Part shown: positions 4,828-5,475 of the stretch, piece after piece
How the letters are laid out: each line of letters begins with the position of its first letter
How positions within the stretch are numbered: the stretch's first letter is position 1
Assembly: GCA_913056375.1 (NCBI GenBank)
Contig: CAJXNF010000221.1
Coordinates: 1 to 5,475, forward strand
Length of the DNA: 5,475 nt
From: an uncultured Pseudomonadota bacterium
GTDB lineage: Bacteria; SAR324; NAC60-12
Direction: 5' to 3'
Translations under genes and position numbers: made by a program
Notes under the pieces: generated by a model
What the model saw: only the letters and a program-made list of their open reading frames with translations
What the model was told of the DNA's origin: nothing
The model's database searches: none

Positions 4828-5475
4828 ATGACAGTCCTCGTCAACAGCGAAACGCGAGTCTTGGTTCAAGGAATCACTGGATCCCAAGGACAACTTCATA
4901 CCCGTGGTTGTAGGGATTATGGAACCAATATTGTCAGTGGAGTGACCCCCGGCAAGGGTGGGCAAGACTTCGAAGGGGTTCCAATTTTCAACACTGTGAA
5001 ACAGGCAGTGGAGGCTACTGGGGCGAATGCAACCATGATTTTCGTTCCACCTCCGTTTGCCGCAGACGCTATTATTGAGGCAGCAGCAGTCAAAATCCCA
5101 CTCATTGTGGCGATTACCGAAGGTGTGCCTGTCCAAGATATGGTGAGAGCGGTAAATTATGTAAAACGGCAGGGAGTCAGATTGATTGGGCCCAACTGTC
5201 CTGGGGTCATCACTCCGGGAGAATGTAAAATCGGCATCATGCCTGGCAGCATTCATCAGCCTGGTAAAATTGGTGTGGTCTCACGTTCCGGAACTTTGAC
5301 TTACGAGGCTGTGGGGCAACTCAGTGGGGTTGGCCTAGGTCAGAGCACTTGTATTGGAATTGGGGGAGATCCAGTAAACGGGACCAATTTTATTGATTGT
5401 CTGCGGATGTTTCAGGATGACCCTGGAACTGAAGCGATTGTGATGATTGGCGAAATTGGCGGTGATGCTGAAGAA
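4828..5475 (+). CDS. sucD: Succinyl-CoA synthetase, alpha subunit (3' end beyond window)
   Basis: First 216 codons, open to the right edge, of a protein usually about 290 residues. The alpha subunit binds CoA and carries the phosphorylated active-site histidine, and pairs with the SucC encoded 31 bp upstream. The N-terminal CoA-binding Rossmann domain shows VQGITGSQG (13-21), with GVTPGKGG and FVPPPFAADA following. The ligase part shows GPNCPG (121-126), SRSGTLTYEA (152-161), GIGGDPVNGTNF, and IGEIGG with E209, equivalent to E. coli Glu208 that contacts the phosphohistidine. The phosphorylated histidine itself (E. coli His246) lies beyond the window, so catalytic completeness cannot be checked. 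No frameshift within the visible part. Confidence 0.96.
   Translation, partial: MTVLVNSETRVLVQGITGSQGQLHTRGCRDYGTNIVSGVTPGKGGQDFEGVPIFNTVKQAVEATGANATMIFVPPPFAADAIIEAAAVKIPLIVAITEGVPVQDMVRAVNYVKRQGVRLIGPNCPGVITPGECKIGIMPGSIHQPGKIGVVSRSGTLTYEAVGQLSGVGLGQSTCIGIGGDPVNGTNFIDCLRMFQDDPGTEAIVMIGEIGGDAEE

Noticed and set aside
4808..4831. Seven-codon frame MSIERKV overlapping the sucD start as a leader peptide
   Set aside because: No ribosome binding site of its own could be made out and it is too short to support; the overlap is probably incidental.
4804..5256. Minus-strand 150-codon frame opposite sucD
   Set aside because: Long, but sits exactly opposite conserved SucD motifs, and its protein is His/Asn/Ser-rich with no family resemblance.

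Overview
The window looks like a chromosomal segment of a Gram-negative bacterium with a complete oxidative TCA cycle. It carries two predicted Sec-type signal peptides, moderate GC (an eyeball estimate in the 40s of percent) and ordinary bacterial ribosome binding sites. The taxon cannot be fixed from the sequence. The enzyme types are a human-like homodimeric NADP-isocitrate dehydrogenase, a Thermus/cytosolic-type malate dehydrogenase and a bacterial succinyl-CoA synthetase. They fit several marine or deep-branching proteobacterial-like lineages, but that is inference.

Left part (1-977): three small genes of unknown function. A minus-strand secreted protein starts at 157 and runs off the left edge. 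It overlaps head-to-head with a plus-strand gene (102-515) for a small exported, charged protein. That gene in turn overlaps tail-to-tail by 12 bp with a minus-strand gene (504-977) for a cytoplasmic-looking protein of 157 residues.

Middle (978-1268): a 291-bp AT-rich divergent regulatory region. It has a good sigma70-like promoter for the leftward gene, an A6T6 palindrome at that promoter's predicted start point, and two separate dyad symmetries plus short direct repeats on the side facing icd. No convincing consensus promoter was found for icd.

Right part (1269-5475): four co-directional genes, icd - mdh - sucC - sucD, with gaps of 53, 88 and 31 bp, each with a recognisable Shine-Dalgarno sequence. 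sucD is cut by the right edge after 216 codons. The run looks like a TCA-cycle operon: isocitrate to 2-oxoglutarate (Icd, making NADPH), succinyl-CoA to succinate with nucleotide triphosphate formation (SucCD), and malate to oxaloacetate (Mdh). 2-Oxoglutarate dehydrogenase or ferredoxin oxidoreductase, which would link Icd to SucCD, is not in the window. Key catalytic residues are intact in every enzyme where they fall inside the window.

No mobile element, CRISPR array, rRNA or tRNA was recognised. The central-metabolism genes are ordinary. The least explained parts are the overlapping small genes at the left and the dyad-rich icd upstream region.
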